Assembly: GCF_003966145.1 (NCBI RefSeq)
Contig: NZ_RXNR01000013.1
Span: 21,312-85,311, forward strand
Direction of reading: 5' to 3'
From: Lysinibacillus telephonicus
GTDB taxonomy: Bacteria > Bacillota > Bacilli > Bacillales_A > Planococcaceae
DNA: 64,000 nt
The notes under the pieces were generated by a model. It did no database searches, had not been told where the DNA came from, and saw only the letters and a list, made by a program, of their open reading frames with translations. A program made the translations under genes and the position numbers. How positions within the stretch are numbered: position 1 is the first letter of the stretch; the number at the start of each line of letters is the position of its first letter. Below are positions 27,115 to 36,613 of this stretch, one piece after another.

Positions 27115-28824
27115 TTACTTGTTTTGTTGTATAAAAGTTTCAAATTGTTTTACTGACCATGTATTTACAACTAAATCTTTTTTCACCCAGGCTTTTTGAG
27201 CATACTTTGTTCCAATTTCCATAAACAATAATTGCTCAATCGCATGGGCATCTGTATTAATAGCAATAGGAACGTTGTATTCCATTGCCATCATTAAATG
27301 CTCTATACATAAATCTAAGCGGTACGGACTTGCGTTTAGTTCTAAAATTTTTCCAAATTGGGCTGCCCATTTAATTAGTTGTGGTATATCAGGATTATAG
27401 CCATCACGCTGACCAATAATTCGACCTGTTGGATGTGCAATCATATGAACATATGGATTTTGAATAGCTGTATATAAACGCTCCATTATTTTTTCTTGGG
27501 GCTGTGAAAAACTTGAATGAATAGATGCAATTACAAAATCAAGCTCTTTTAATACATCATCTTCAAAATCAAGTGTTGCATTTGGTAAAATATCCATCTC
27601 CGTACCTGCAAATAATCGGAAATTCGGATGGGCCTCATTAAATGAATAAATTTCTAATCGTTGTTTTTCTAAACGCTCTGGAGTTAAACCATTGGCAACC
27701 TTTAAATATTGCGAGTGATCAGTAATAACTCCGTGTGTATAGCCACGTTTAATCAACGCCTCACCCATTTCTTTCACAGTATGGGCACCGTCTGACCAAG
27801 TTGTATGCATATGCAAATCTGACACAATCGCTTCAAGTGTAACAAGATTATTTAATTCATCTAAACGCTCTAATTCTTTACCTGACTCTCGAACAGTTGG
27901 AGGTATGAAAGGCAAATTGAAATGTGCAAAAAATTGCTCTTCGGAATCAAACGTTAAAACTGTACCATCAGGCTGCTCTACACCGTATTCACTTATTTTC
28001 TTCCCTTGCTCTTTTGCAAGCTGCCTCATGCGGACATTATGGTCTTTTGAACCAGTAAAATGATGTAGAGCAGTTGCAAACTCTGCTAAAGAAACAAGTC
28101 GAAAATCGACATTAACTACATCTTCAATATCTAAAACAACGGAAATTTTTGTATCTCCAGCTGCTACAACCTCTTTAACTGATAGTTCCTCAAGCAACTG
28201 TTCCTTTATTTTTTCTGGCTGTTCTGTTGCTACAATAAAATCTATATCCTTGCTCATTTCATTTACACGCCGAAAACTACCAGCAACAGAAAACTTTTGC
28301 ACTTCTGGAATGGTTTTTAGCAATTCTTCAATATCAATGACGATTTGCTGCAAATACCATATAGGCAAACGTTCACTTCGATTTCCTAGCTGCTCCAACT
28401 CTTTTAATATTTTTTCTTCAGATTTTGGGCCAAATCCAGCTAGTTTTTGGATTTCTTTTGCTTCACATGCTGCTCTCAAGCTTTCTGCACTATCAATGCC
28501 TAGCTCGCTATAAAGCTTCGCTAGTTTTTTGCCTCCTAAACCAGGAAGTTTTAGGAGTGGAATTAATCCTTTTGGAACAGCATCCTCAAGCTCTTTTAAT
28601 TGGGAGGATTCACCTGTCTCAATTAGCTCATTAATAACTGCGGCAGTGCCTTTCCCAATACCTTTAAGTTTCGTAATATCATCTATTTCACTTAAACTAC
28701 GTTCGTCCAATTCAAGTGCATTTGCTGCCTTTCGAAAGGCTGACACTTTAAATGGATTTTCTCCTTGAAGCTCCAAGTATAGGGCAATTTTTTCGAGAGT
28801 TTTAATAACAATTTTTTTATTCAA
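27115..28824 (-). CDS. polX: DNA polymerase/3'-5' exonuclease PolX
   Basis: A 569-residue bacterial family X polymerase. The N-terminal helix-hairpin-helix region (LKGIGKGTAAVINELIE, near 48) is followed by the Pol X palm with GSFRR and KDIDFIVAT (about 180-200) and a C-terminal PHP nuclease domain with DLHMHTTWSDG (about 339), THGVITDHSQ, SIHSSFSQP and INTDAH near 540, as in B. subtilis YshC, a gap-filling repair enzyme. It starts at TTG with AGGAGG seven bases upstream. A hairpin between it and the CvpA gene may reduce read-through. Confidence 0.93.
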   Translation of the reverse strand: MNKKIVIKTLEKIALYLELQGENPFKVSAFRKAANALELDERSLSEIDDITKLKGIGKGTAAVINELIETGESSQLKELEDAVPKGLIPLLKLPGLGGKKLAKLYSELGIDSAESLRAACEAKEIQKLAGFGPKSEEKILKELEQLGNRSERLPIWYLQQIVIDIEELLKTIPEVQKFSVAGSFRRVNEMSKDIDFIVATEQPEKIKEQLLEELSVKEVVAAGDTKISVVLDIEDVVNVDFRLVSLAEFATALHHFTGSKDHNVRMRQLAKEQGKKISEYGVEQPDGTVLTFDSEEQFFAHFNLPFIPPTVRESGKELERLDELNNLVTLEAIVSDLHMHTTWSDGAHTVKEMGEALIKRGYTHGVITDHSQYLKVANGLTPERLEKQRLEIYSFNEAHPNFRLFAGTEMDILPNATLDFEDDVLKELDFVIASIHSSFSQPQEKIMERLYTAIQNPYVHMIAHPTGRIIGQRDGYNPDIPQLIKWAAQFGKILELNASPYRLDLCIEHLMMAMEYNVPIAINTDAHAIEQLLFMEIGTKYAQKAWVKKDLVVNTWSVKQFETFIQQNK

Positions 28825-28845
28825 TTTCGTACCTCCTCGTGAAAA

Positions 28846-28888
28846 ATGGAGGTGTCCAGAAAGTAATAATTTCTGAACATCCCCACTC
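28846..28888 (-). terminator. Hairpin between the CvpA gene and polX
   Basis: On the minus strand GGATGTTCAGAAA pairs with TTTCTGGACACCTCC imperfectly around TTATTAC, followed by ATTTTTC. It lies just before the polX start and could be an attenuator or terminator. Confidence 0.5.
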
Positions 28889-29044
28889 CTTCTGTACTAA
28901 ATATATGCTATAAAGTCCTGCTACTTTGGTACTCCGTATTGTCGGCGCAATTTATCCTACCAACGAAAGTAAAGTGATGCCTTCTAATTATTAATACTAC
29001 TACTAACTTTAAATCATAACGACACATACAATTTCTTGTCTATT

Positions 29045-29593
29045 TTATTCTTTATAGATATACCACCAATCTTGGAACATCCCTGTGAGAATCGGCGTAT
29101 GCTCAAGCATTAGATTGGCTATAATCGAACTACCCATAAAGCTTTGAATGGCCTCGATTGGAAGCATTGCAAGAACATACATAACAATAAATAAAATAAA
29201 ATAAAATTCTAAAAAACAAAGAATCGCACCAAGAAGTCGATTAATAGAATTTAGTATTGGCAAATATGTTAAAAAGTCAAAAACAGAACCTAGAATTTGT
29301 AGTGCTATTTTTACTGCAAAGAAAATAACTGCAAACGCTATAATACGATAAAATGTTCGATCAACATCCAACGTATCTAATATAAGCATCATCGATGTAT
29401 CTTCACTGATACCTGGATACGGAACCCAAAGTACAAACTTCTCTGCCAATGGTTTATAATAAATATACGCTACAATAAGTGCAATGAAAAAGCTTGTAAG
29501 GTGGATGGCTTGCACTATGAAGCCGCGTTTTAGCCCCACTAGTAAACTAGCAATAAATATAATAATTAACAATATGTCTAACATTAACTTCAA
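29045..29593 (-). CDS. CvpA/YshB family membrane protein
   Basis: A 182-residue protein with four predicted membrane helices of the CvpA family ([18 protein letters not shown] at the start), which in E. coli supports colicin V export and in Bacillus lies after zapA. It overlaps the zapA stop by four bases (ATGA), so the two are translationally coupled. Its biochemical role is unknown. Confidence 0.8.
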   Translation of the reverse strand: MKLMLDILLIIIFIASLLVGLKRGFIVQAIHLTSFFIALIVAYIYYKPLAEKFVLWVPYPGISEDTSMMLILDTLDVDRTFYRIIAFAVIFFAVKIALQILGSVFDFLTYLPILNSINRLLGAILCFLEFYFILFIVMYVLAMLPIEAIQSFMGSSIIANLMLEHTPILTGMFQDWWYIYKE

Positions 29594-29850
29594 CCCTTTA
29601 ATTTTTTCAATTCATCTTCAAGCTTTTCAACTTGCTCTTTTAATTTAAGTAATTCATGTACGGTATTGACAGCTGTAAGTACTGCAAGCTTGGAACTATC
29701 TAGTGAAGGATTATGTACATGTATTTCCCGCATTTTATCATCTACTATTGATGCAACTAATCGCATATGACCGGTAGATTCAGTCCCAACCATTTTATAA
29801 GTATGACCATATATTTCCACCGATATTCGATTTTTTTCTTGTTCAGCCAA
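29590..29850 (-). CDS. zapA: Cell-division protein ZapA
   Basis: An 86-residue FtsZ-ring-associated protein, about the 85 of B. subtilis ZapA. It has the ZapA core [15 protein letters not shown], then helices to [22 protein letters not shown] and a C-terminal coiled coil. I chose the TTG at 29850, seven bases after GGGAGG. A longer in-frame start adds 28 residues that are not family-like. It bundles FtsZ protofilaments. Overlaps the next gene by four bases; divergent from rnhC. Confidence 0.9.
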   Translation of the reverse strand: MAEQEKNRISVEIYGHTYKMVGTESTGHMRLVASIVDDKMREIHVHNPSLDSSKLAVLTAVNTVHELLKLKEQVEKLEDELKKLKG

Positions 29851-30034
29851 TGCAATACCTCCCAAAGCGTAAGCAACAAACCAGATATTTTTTATAAACG
29901 TTACAAACAAGCTAAAAGTTACATTTACTTGCACTATTTCTATAATATTAGAATATATTTGGAAATTTTATAATACATATCATATCATGAAACTGTTTTT
30001 CATGTGAACAACGAACGAAGAAAGGAATAAACTT

Positions 30035-30991
30035 ATGTCGAATATTGTGTTACAGCTTTCTACAGAAATACAGGATAAAGTAAAATCATATTATGCATCA
30101 TCGATTATAGAACGCAATGCACCCGGTGTAGTTTTTGCTGCAAAGCTGCCTGATACAGCAATTACTATATATAAATCAGGAAAAGTAATGTTTCAAGGAA
30201 TTGGAGCAAAAAGAGAGGCAAGCCGCTGGGGAGAGATAAAGGCTAAAAGTCCATCCACTTCCGCAATATCCAATAACCAGCCGATTCAAACAAAAGGTGA
30301 TAAATTACCTGAACATTTTGCTGAGTTATCTGTAATTGGCTCAGATGAAACTGGAACAGGCGACTATTTCGGCCCTGTGACTGTTGCAGCTGTTTATGTT
30401 CCTCAAGATAAAATTGAGTTAATTTACGAATTAGGTGTTAAAGATTCTAAAATGTTAAACGACACGATTATGAAAAGAATGGCTCCTGATATTATGTCTG
30501 TTTGTACACATAGCATTTTAACATTGCGCAATGAAAAGTATAACGAGCTTCAAGCTAAAGGTTATTCGCAGGGGAAAATCAAAGCTATGCTGCATAATCA
30601 AGCGTTAAGACATGTTTTAAAGAAAATAGCCCCTGAACAACCAGATTATATTTTAGTCGATCAATTTGCTGAACGAAATATATACTACAATCATTTAAAA
30701 AATGTAAAAGAAATTGTACGTGAAAATGTTTTATTCTCAACAAAAGCAGAGCAACTGCACGTAGCGGTTGCCGCCGCCTCAATACTCGCACGCTATGCAT
30801 TTTTAAACGAAATGGATAGACTTTCGGAAACAGTAGGATTTCCATTGCAAAAAGGGGCGAGTGGAAAAGTTGATGAAATGGCTGCCCGTATCTGGTTGGA
30901 GCATGGAGAGGAAACATTACGTACGTTGTCTAAATGGCATTTTGCCAATACGGAAAAAGCGAAGAAAATTGTCAATTTAAAACGCAAATGA
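30035..30991 (+). CDS. rnhC: Ribonuclease HIII
   Basis: A 318-residue RNase HIII. The N-terminal TBP-like substrate-binding domain is about residues 1-90 and the catalytic domain begins at IGSDETGTGDYFGPV (about 107), with further acidic residues at KDSKML and VDQFAE. It degrades RNA in RNA-DNA hybrids. It is divergent from zapA, as in B. subtilis. A small terminator follows. Confidence 0.95.
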   Translation: MSNIVLQLSTEIQDKVKSYYASSIIERNAPGVVFAAKLPDTAITIYKSGKVMFQGIGAKREASRWGEIKAKSPSTSAISNNQPIQTKGDKLPEHFAELSVIGSDETGTGDYFGPVTVAAVYVPQDKIELIYELGVKDSKMLNDTIMKRMAPDIMSVCTHSILTLRNEKYNELQAKGYSQGKIKAMLHNQALRHVLKKIAPEQPDYILVDQFAERNIYYNHLKNVKEIVRENVLFSTKAEQLHVAVAAASILARYAFLNEMDRLSETVGFPLQKGASGKVDEMAARIWLEHGEETLRTLSKWHFANTEKAKKIVNLKRK

Positions 30992-31024
30992 AAGAAGAGG
31001 TAATTATGCCTCTTTTTCGTTTTA
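30992..31024 (+). terminator. Terminator of rnhC
   Basis: AAGAGG and CCTCTT pair across a TAATTATG-type loop, followed by TTTCGTTTT, immediately after the rnhC stop. Confidence 0.55.
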
Positions 31025-31165
31025 CCCTAGTCACATAATCTTTCACAACAACAAGTTGTCTATTTTACAAAACAGTATCCGTCTTCATTACTAATTATTT
31101 ATTAGTTTCACTTCCAACATTATTCCAATGGCAGTCGCTAAAAACGGCACCTCTACAGAAGTAAT

Positions 31166-31206
31166 GGGCCGTCTCAAGCTAACTAAATGACGACCCTTTT
31201 TTACCC
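31166..31206 (+). terminator. Second hairpin with a T6 tail
   Basis: GGGCCGTC pairs with GACGACCC across 16 bases and is followed by TTTTTT on the plus strand, a second stop for rnhC transcripts. It also faces the convergent tctA gene. Confidence 0.5.
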
Positions 31207-31237
31207 ATATATTTTAATTATTAGTTTCTATATCATC

Positions 31238-32749
31238 TTAACCTCTACTATTACGCTTTTTCATAAACACCCTTTTTAAGATAGGTAAAATAATCATTAA
31301 GACTATTAGAATCAAAATAACAAGAGAAATTGGTCTTTGAACGAAAGTTAGCAAGTCACCATTCGTAATTTCCATCGTTCTACGGAAATTCTGTTCCAAT
31401 AATGGCCCTAATACTAAAGCCATTACTGCTGGTGCTAACGGAAAACCAAAACGCGACATCGCATAGCCAACCATTCCAAATACAAATAACAAAATAAGGT
31501 CAAACTGATTAAAGTTAATGCCATATACACCTAGTACCGAAAGAGCAACCACTCCCACAAAAAGCGGCACAGCCGGTAATTTTAATAGAGATGCAAATAC
31601 ACCTACTAATGGTAAATTCAATATTAATAGCATGACATTACCGATATACATGCTGGCAATAATTGCCCAAAGAAGAGTTGGGTTTGAATCAAACATTCCT
31701 GGGCCAGGCTGTAGTCCGTACATCATAAAAATAAACATTAAGAGCGCTGTTGTGGCTGAGCCAGGGATGCCAAGAGTAAATAATGGCACTAATGCCCCTC
31801 CCACTCCAGCATTATTTGCAGCCTCTGGACCAGATACTCCCTCAATTGCACCTTTCCCAAACTCTTCTGGATGCTTTGATAACTTTTTTTCCATCCCATA
31901 AGATAAAAAGGATGCTAAAGACGGTCCAATTCCTGGAAGAACTCCTATAAGAAACCCTAATACAGAACCCCTGCCAAATGGACCAATCGATCTTTTCCAA
32001 TCCTCGCGCGTCATCCATTGTGAGCCTTTAATTTTTTGTATATCTGCTTTGTGTGAGCTGCCCTTCCTTGCCAAATTTTCTATTGCCTCAGGTATGGCAA
32101 AAAGTGCAATCGCAATTAAAACAAAGTCGATGCCATCTAAAAGATTCGGGATGCCAAAAGTAAATCGAGGTACACTTGTTTGCAAATCAATTCCTACCAT
32201 AGCAATCGAAAGACCGAATAAAGTTGAAATATAGGCTTTTAAAGGTGAGCCTGTTGTTAAACTCGATACCATAGACATCGCTAAAACAATAAGAAGAAAA
32301 TATTCTGCCGAACCAAAATAATAGGCTGACTTAGCTAAAATAGGTGCTAGTAGCATTAAACCTAAAGTTGAAAGTGTTCCTGCAATAAAAGAACCAATCG
32401 CCGCAGCGGATAAAGCCCTGCCTGCTTTTCCCTGTTTGGCCATTTCATATCCGTCTAACGTGGTAACGATAGAAGCTACTTCCCCAGGTGTTTTAATAAG
32501 GATGGCTGTTGTCGAACCGCCATACATCGAACCGTAATAAATTCCAATTAACATAATCAGACCGCTCATTGGCTCCATTCCATACGATAACGGAATTAGC
32601 AGGGCGATGGCCGTAATCGGACCAATACCAGGTAAAATCCCTGTTAACGTACCGATTAAAACCCCAAGAAAAGCAAAAGCAAGTGTTTCTAGTGTTAATA
32701 CGGCACTAAATCCCGTCATGATATTAGAAAAAACATCCAATTCAGCCAC
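31238..32749 (-). CDS. tctA: Tripartite tricarboxylate transporter, large membrane subunit
   Basis: A 503-residue membrane protein with about 11 or 12 helices, the large permease of the TTT (TctCBA) family. Conserved blocks PGIGPITAIALLIPL near 40, YYGSMYGGSTTAILI near 67 and PGIPGSATTALLM-like sequence near 335 are visible. It uses an ion gradient and an extracytoplasmic binding protein to take up di- or tricarboxylates. It is the last gene of the operon and three bases after tctB. Confidence 0.92.
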   Translation of the reverse strand: MAELDVFSNIMTGFSAVLTLETLAFAFLGVLIGTLTGILPGIGPITAIALLIPLSYGMEPMSGLIMLIGIYYGSMYGGSTTAILIKTPGEVASIVTTLDGYEMAKQGKAGRALSAAAIGSFIAGTLSTLGLMLLAPILAKSAYYFGSAEYFLLIVLAMSMVSSLTTGSPLKAYISTLFGLSIAMVGIDLQTSVPRFTFGIPNLLDGIDFVLIAIALFAIPEAIENLARKGSSHKADIQKIKGSQWMTREDWKRSIGPFGRGSVLGFLIGVLPGIGPSLASFLSYGMEKKLSKHPEEFGKGAIEGVSGPEAANNAGVGGALVPLFTLGIPGSATTALLMFIFMMYGLQPGPGMFDSNPTLLWAIIASMYIGNVMLLILNLPLVGVFASLLKLPAVPLFVGVVALSVLGVYGINFNQFDLILLFVFGMVGYAMSRFGFPLAPAVMALVLGPLLEQNFRRTMEITNGDLLTFVQRPISLVILILIVLMIILPILKRVFMKKRNSRG

Positions 32750-32752
32750 CCC

Positions 32753-33241
32753 CTATCCTAATGGTCCTAATGGCAAATAAACTGAAAGCAAACGATCAAA
32801 TACGAAATATACGATAATTGGAAAGGCAAATGAATAAATAACATTTCGAATCCAATGCTTTCGGTCCAAATACATTGTTATACTTAAGATAAACAACACA
32901 GTAGAAATAAGGTATCCCAATGGAACGAATAAAATCATATACCCAAAAAGTATTAGTGAAAGAATAAATACCTTTTTCTTATCTTGTGGTTCTCCTTCAT
33001 CCTGTGTACCATGCGTACCTTTTTCTTTAATCAAATTGGCTTTTTTTTGACGCACCTCTATTAAACCAGAAATAATAAGAATTATCGCTAGGACGATTAA
33101 TAGTATTCCTATAGCTCCTGGAAAAACGGAGGGTCCAATAACGACAGATCCTGATGCAGGCGGTGGTAAGAGAAAAGCCAAAATCGTATACGTTATGGAA
33201 AAGACTAGAACTACCATTCCTGAAATGATATTCTTATTCAA
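32753..33241 (-). CDS. tctB: Tripartite tricarboxylate transporter, small membrane subunit
   Basis: A 162-residue protein with four predicted helices of the TctB family, the small permease partner of TctA. The first helix starts IISGMVVLVFSITY, and a conserved GPSVFPGAIGILLIVLA block lies near 40. It stands between tctC and tctA in the same direction. Confidence 0.85.
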   Translation of the reverse strand: MNKNIISGMVVLVFSITYTILAFLLPPPASGSVVIGPSVFPGAIGILLIVLAIILIISGLIEVRQKKANLIKEKGTHGTQDEGEPQDKKKVFILSLILFGYMILFVPLGYLISTVLFILSITMYLDRKHWIRNVIYSFAFPIIVYFVFDRLLSVYLPLGPLG

Positions 33242-33287
33242 ATGAACACCTCTTTTTCCGATTTTTGTAAACGATTTGATTTAGTTA

Positions 33288-34352
33288 TTATTTTTTCAGT
33301 TGGTTTGTTGTTTCTAATCCTTTTATATATGCGTCATTCGCTTCATCTAAATAATTCTGGAATTCCTCCCCTTTCATAAAGGTTGTTTCCCATTGATTCT
33401 TTGCAGCTAAATCTTTCCAAGTTTCAGTTTGCAGAGTCTTTTCAATAACATTTTGCCAATATGCTACAGCATCTTGCGGCATTTCAGGAGGACCCATTAG
33501 TCCACGCCAGTTACCAAATGTAACATCGATGCCAAGTTCAACAGCTGTTGGAACTTCTGCCATGACACCGCCAAGTCTTTCTTCACTTGTTACAGCAAGT
33601 GCTCGGAATTCGCCTGATTCAATTTGTGCTGTAAATTCACTTATACCTGACATGGCTGCTTTAATGTCTCCATTTAATACAGCATTTGTAATTTCACCGC
33701 CACCCTCATAAGAGATGAAATTAATACTTGATGCATCACCGCCAACTGCATCTACTAATAGTGCAAATGGCAGCTGATCATCGCCAGATGCTCCAATTGC
33801 AACTGATTTTGGATCTTCTTTTATTTCATTTAATAAATCTGTAAGTGTTTGATATTTTGAATCCTTCGGTACAATAACTGTGTAATATTCTGTCATAAGC
33901 CTTGCAATCATCGTCACATCTTCATATGAATAGTCCGACAGTCCGCGAAGATAATTGGACATAATAGGTGTTGATGTTACACTGATTTTATCAACCCCAC
34001 CTTTATTCGCTGTAACAAGTTGTGACAACGATACAGCTCCAGTTGCACCTGCCTCATTTATTACAGGTACTGGGAAGTCAACTAATTGTTCTTTTGTAAA
34101 AACTTCTACCAATGCACGTGCGGTTAAATCCCAACCGCTGCCAGGAGAGGCAGGTGCAACAAGAGTTACCGGCTTTCCGTCTGCATATACACTTTCATCA
34201 TTTCCACTAGTATTTGCTGAACCTTCATTTGAAGTTGATGCAGTTGTTGTAATTGTAGATGAGCTTGAATTCGAACTACATCCAACTAATAAAAGCAGCA
34301 CCGATAAAAACACAATGAATAATGATGACCCCTTAGATTTTAATATTTTCAC
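33288..34352 (-). CDS. tctC: Tricarboxylate-binding lipoprotein TctC (Bug family)
   Basis: A 354-residue extracytoplasmic binding protein. It has a lipoprotein signal with Cys25 in LLVGCSS, a Ser/Thr-rich linker to about residue 60, then the Bug fold: VTLVAPASPGSGWDLTARAL near 65 and the IGASGDDQLPFALL type stretch near 195. It delivers substrate to TctBA. Its neighbours are CoA-transferases and an HMG-CoA-lyase-like enzyme, so its ligand is probably a branched or hydroxylated dicarboxylate (inference). Confidence 0.9.
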   Translation of the reverse strand: MKILKSKGSSLFIVFLSVLLLLVGCSSNSSSSTITTTASTSNEGSANTSGNDESVYADGKPVTLVAPASPGSGWDLTARALVEVFTKEQLVDFPVPVINEAGATGAVSLSQLVTANKGGVDKISVTSTPIMSNYLRGLSDYSYEDVTMIARLMTEYYTVIVPKDSKYQTLTDLLNEIKEDPKSVAIGASGDDQLPFALLVDAVGGDASSINFISYEGGGEITNAVLNGDIKAAMSGISEFTAQIESGEFRALAVTSEERLGGVMAEVPTAVELGIDVTFGNWRGLMGPPEMPQDAVAYWQNVIEKTLQTETWKDLAAKNQWETTFMKGEEFQNYLDEANDAYIKGLETTNQLKK

Positions 34353-34397
34353 GTAATCTTCCCCCTTTATTTGAAAACGTAATCGCCTTGTTCTACC

Positions 34398-35345
34398 TTA
34401 ATGGTCCAGCTTCACCTGTGCATCTGGTGCGGCATGTAGTTGATAGGACGGTCCAGCACGATGAATGGCACTTTCTAGTTCATGTCCTACTAATCTTTCA
34501 ACATCCTTTGAAATAGAAAGAAGCTCATTTAAATTAACACCACTATGCAAATCCATTAAATCAAGCATGTGTACAAGATCCTCTGTTGCTATATTTCCTG
34601 TAGCACCTGGTGCATATGGACAACCTCCGAGTCCACCAATCGAAGCATCATAATTAAATACCCCTGCATTAATGCCTGCTAAAATATTGGCAAGAGCCAT
34701 TCCTCTTGTATTGTGAAGATGAAGACTAAATTCCACATCTGGAAACTTATCGATAAGCTGTTTCATTGTCGTATAGACAAGCTTTGGATCTGCACAGCCT
34801 ATTGTATCCGCAACTCCAATATGGCGAATTCCCATAGAATAATAAGCTTCGGCGGTATAAAGCACTCGTTCAAAAGAAACTCTTCCTTCAAAAGGACAAC
34901 CTAAGGCAGTTGCCATTCCTCCTTGTACCGTTATATTATTTTGCCTAGCAATCTTCACGACTTTTTCGTGTTCTTTCAAGCTTTCGTCTACACTTTTATT
35001 AGAATTGGCTCTGCAATGGGCTTCTGTGACCGAATGCATCAATTCCCATTCATCTGCTTGCATTGGAACCGCTCGCTCAGCTCCTCTTTCATTTGGCACT
35101 AAGACGCTATATTTGACATTAGATTGACGTTCTATGTTTTTCATTACAATCTCTGCATCTACTAATTGAGGTACAGCTTTTGGATGAACAACAGAAGTCA
35201 CTTGAATAGCACTTACACCACTTTTGGATAGAGCATTAATCAATTTAATTTTTTCTTCTGTCGGTATAAAAGCTTTTTCCATTTGGAGACCATCCCGTGG
35301 TCCTACATCCTTCACTTTGATTAAATCAATATGCTGCCAACTCAT
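34398..35345 (-). CDS. Hydroxymethylglutaryl-CoA lyase-like enzyme
   Basis: A 315-residue DRE-TIM aldolase-type lyase. Catalytic Arg17-Asp18 (VGPRDGLQ), the metal-binding HLHN (His209 and His211) and the signature GGLGGCPYAPGATGNIATED with catalytic Cys242 are intact. These fit cleavage of 3-hydroxy-3-methylglutaryl-CoA to acetyl-CoA and acetoacetate, or of a related acyl-CoA such as citramalyl-CoA. It overlaps the upstream CaiB gene by four bases (ATGA), so they are translationally coupled. Confidence 0.9.
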   Translation of the reverse strand: MSWQHIDLIKVKDVGPRDGLQMEKAFIPTEEKIKLINALSKSGVSAIQVTSVVHPKAVPQLVDAEIVMKNIERQSNVKYSVLVPNERGAERAVPMQADEWELMHSVTEAHCRANSNKSVDESLKEHEKVVKIARQNNITVQGGMATALGCPFEGRVSFERVLYTAEAYYSMGIRHIGVADTIGCADPKLVYTTMKQLIDKFPDVEFSLHLHNTRGMALANILAGINAGVFNYDASIGGLGGCPYAPGATGNIATEDLVHMLDLMDLHSGVNLNELLSISKDVERLVGHELESAIHRAGPSYQLHAAPDAQVKLDH

Positions 35346-36532
35346 ATAATTCCCTCCTTTTGTAATAATTCAATTTCTTCAAGAGAAAAACCAAGCTGCG
35401 AAAATACCTCCACATTGTGTTCTCCCAATGATGCACCTGTTTTCCTAACTGTACCCGGAGTTTTAGAAAATTTCGGTACCACACTCGGAAGCTTTACTTT
35501 TCCAAGAGTTGCGTGTTCCACTTCGATAATAGATTGACGTGATTGATACTGAGGATCATTAAATATATCTTTAATCGAATAGACCGGTGAAATTGGAACA
35601 CCATTTTGGTCACAAAGCTCCTGAAGTTCTTTTGCATTAAATCTCCCTATCCATTCCTCAACTAAACTCATTAGTTCTGCTCGTCTTTCTTCTCTCGCTT
35701 TATTTGTAGAGTATCTTGGATCAGTAACCATTTCTGCTCTCCCCATGAGCTCAGCGAGGCGGTAGAATGTCCTATCTGTGCTTGTCGTAAGAACCATCCA
35801 TTTCTTATCAGCAGTTTGAAAAATTCCTACTGGAACAGCCAAACTATTATCCCTTCCTTGTCTTTCCATAATTATTCCTAGTTGGTCATAGGAAGCGACA
35901 AGTACTTCCATCATTCGGAACATCGATTCATAAAGGGAGACGTCAATTTCTTGTCCTTCCCCTCCATAGACATCCCGATGATAGAGAGCAACAATTGCCC
36001 CAATTGTTGCAAATAAACCTGTTACATAATCTACAAGTGATATCGGTGGTGATAATGGGGGACGATCTGGTTCACCTGTTATATAGGTATAACCACTAAA
36101 TGCTGTAGCCGAAGTCCCAAAACCTGCTAGTTCACGCTTTGGACCTGTTTGTCCATAGCCGCTGACACGCACAACGATAATATTGGGATTTGCTTCACGA
36201 ATTCGCTCCATCGTTATTCCCCACTTTTCAAGTGTTCCTGGACGGAAATTTTCGAATAGAACATCTTGATCGGCTAATAATTTCAAAAATATCTCTTGTC
36301 CCTTTTCTTTCCGCAAGTCCAGAGTAATCGTCTTTTTATTGCGTGATATCGTAGCCCAAGGAATCGATTCATCAAGCTTCATCGGCTGAAACCCTCGAGC
36401 AGGATCACCTTTTCCCGGAATTTCTACCTTTATTACTTCTGCACCGTAATCCCCTAATAAAGCCGCTGCAAATGGGGCTGCATAGACCGTTGCAATATCC
36501 AAAACTTTCAATCCAGTAAGTGGACCAGACAT
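35342..36532 (-). CDS. Class III CoA-transferase (CaiB/BaiF), copy 1
   Basis: A 396-residue family III CoA-transferase. It opens LKVLDIATVYAAPFAAALLGDYGAEVIKVE, has RNKKTITLDLRKE, ENFRPGTLEKWG and GYGQTGPKRELAGFG, and the Asp of SLVDYVTGLFAT is the expected catalytic residue that carries the CoA ester. The start is the ATG at 36532, behind GAGGTG; an earlier in-frame start adds six residues. It is about 80 bases after the second paralogue. The pair may form one heteromeric enzyme, as in succinyl-CoA:malate CoA-transferase. Confidence 0.88.
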   Translation of the reverse strand: MSGPLTGLKVLDIATVYAAPFAAALLGDYGAEVIKVEIPGKGDPARGFQPMKLDESIPWATISRNKKTITLDLRKEKGQEIFLKLLADQDVLFENFRPGTLEKWGITMERIREANPNIIVVRVSGYGQTGPKRELAGFGTSATAFSGYTYITGEPDRPPLSPPISLVDYVTGLFATIGAIVALYHRDVYGGEGQEIDVSLYESMFRMMEVLVASYDQLGIIMERQGRDNSLAVPVGIFQTADKKWMVLTTSTDRTFYRLAELMGRAEMVTDPRYSTNKAREERRAELMSLVEEWIGRFNAKELQELCDQNGVPISPVYSIKDIFNDPQYQSRQSIIEVEHATLGKVKLPSVVPKFSKTPGTVRKTGASLGEHNVEVFSQLGFSLEEIELLQKEGII

Positions 36533-36613
36533 TTGTTCACCTCTGTTCAAAAAATAGTTTCTGTTTTCTATAACGAGTAATATTTACTTTTATAGATGAC
36601 TAGATTTCCAACT

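Noticed and set aside
28250..28513. Plus-strand frames within polX
   Set aside because: Antisense shadows of the Pol X and helix-hairpin-helix coding sequence.
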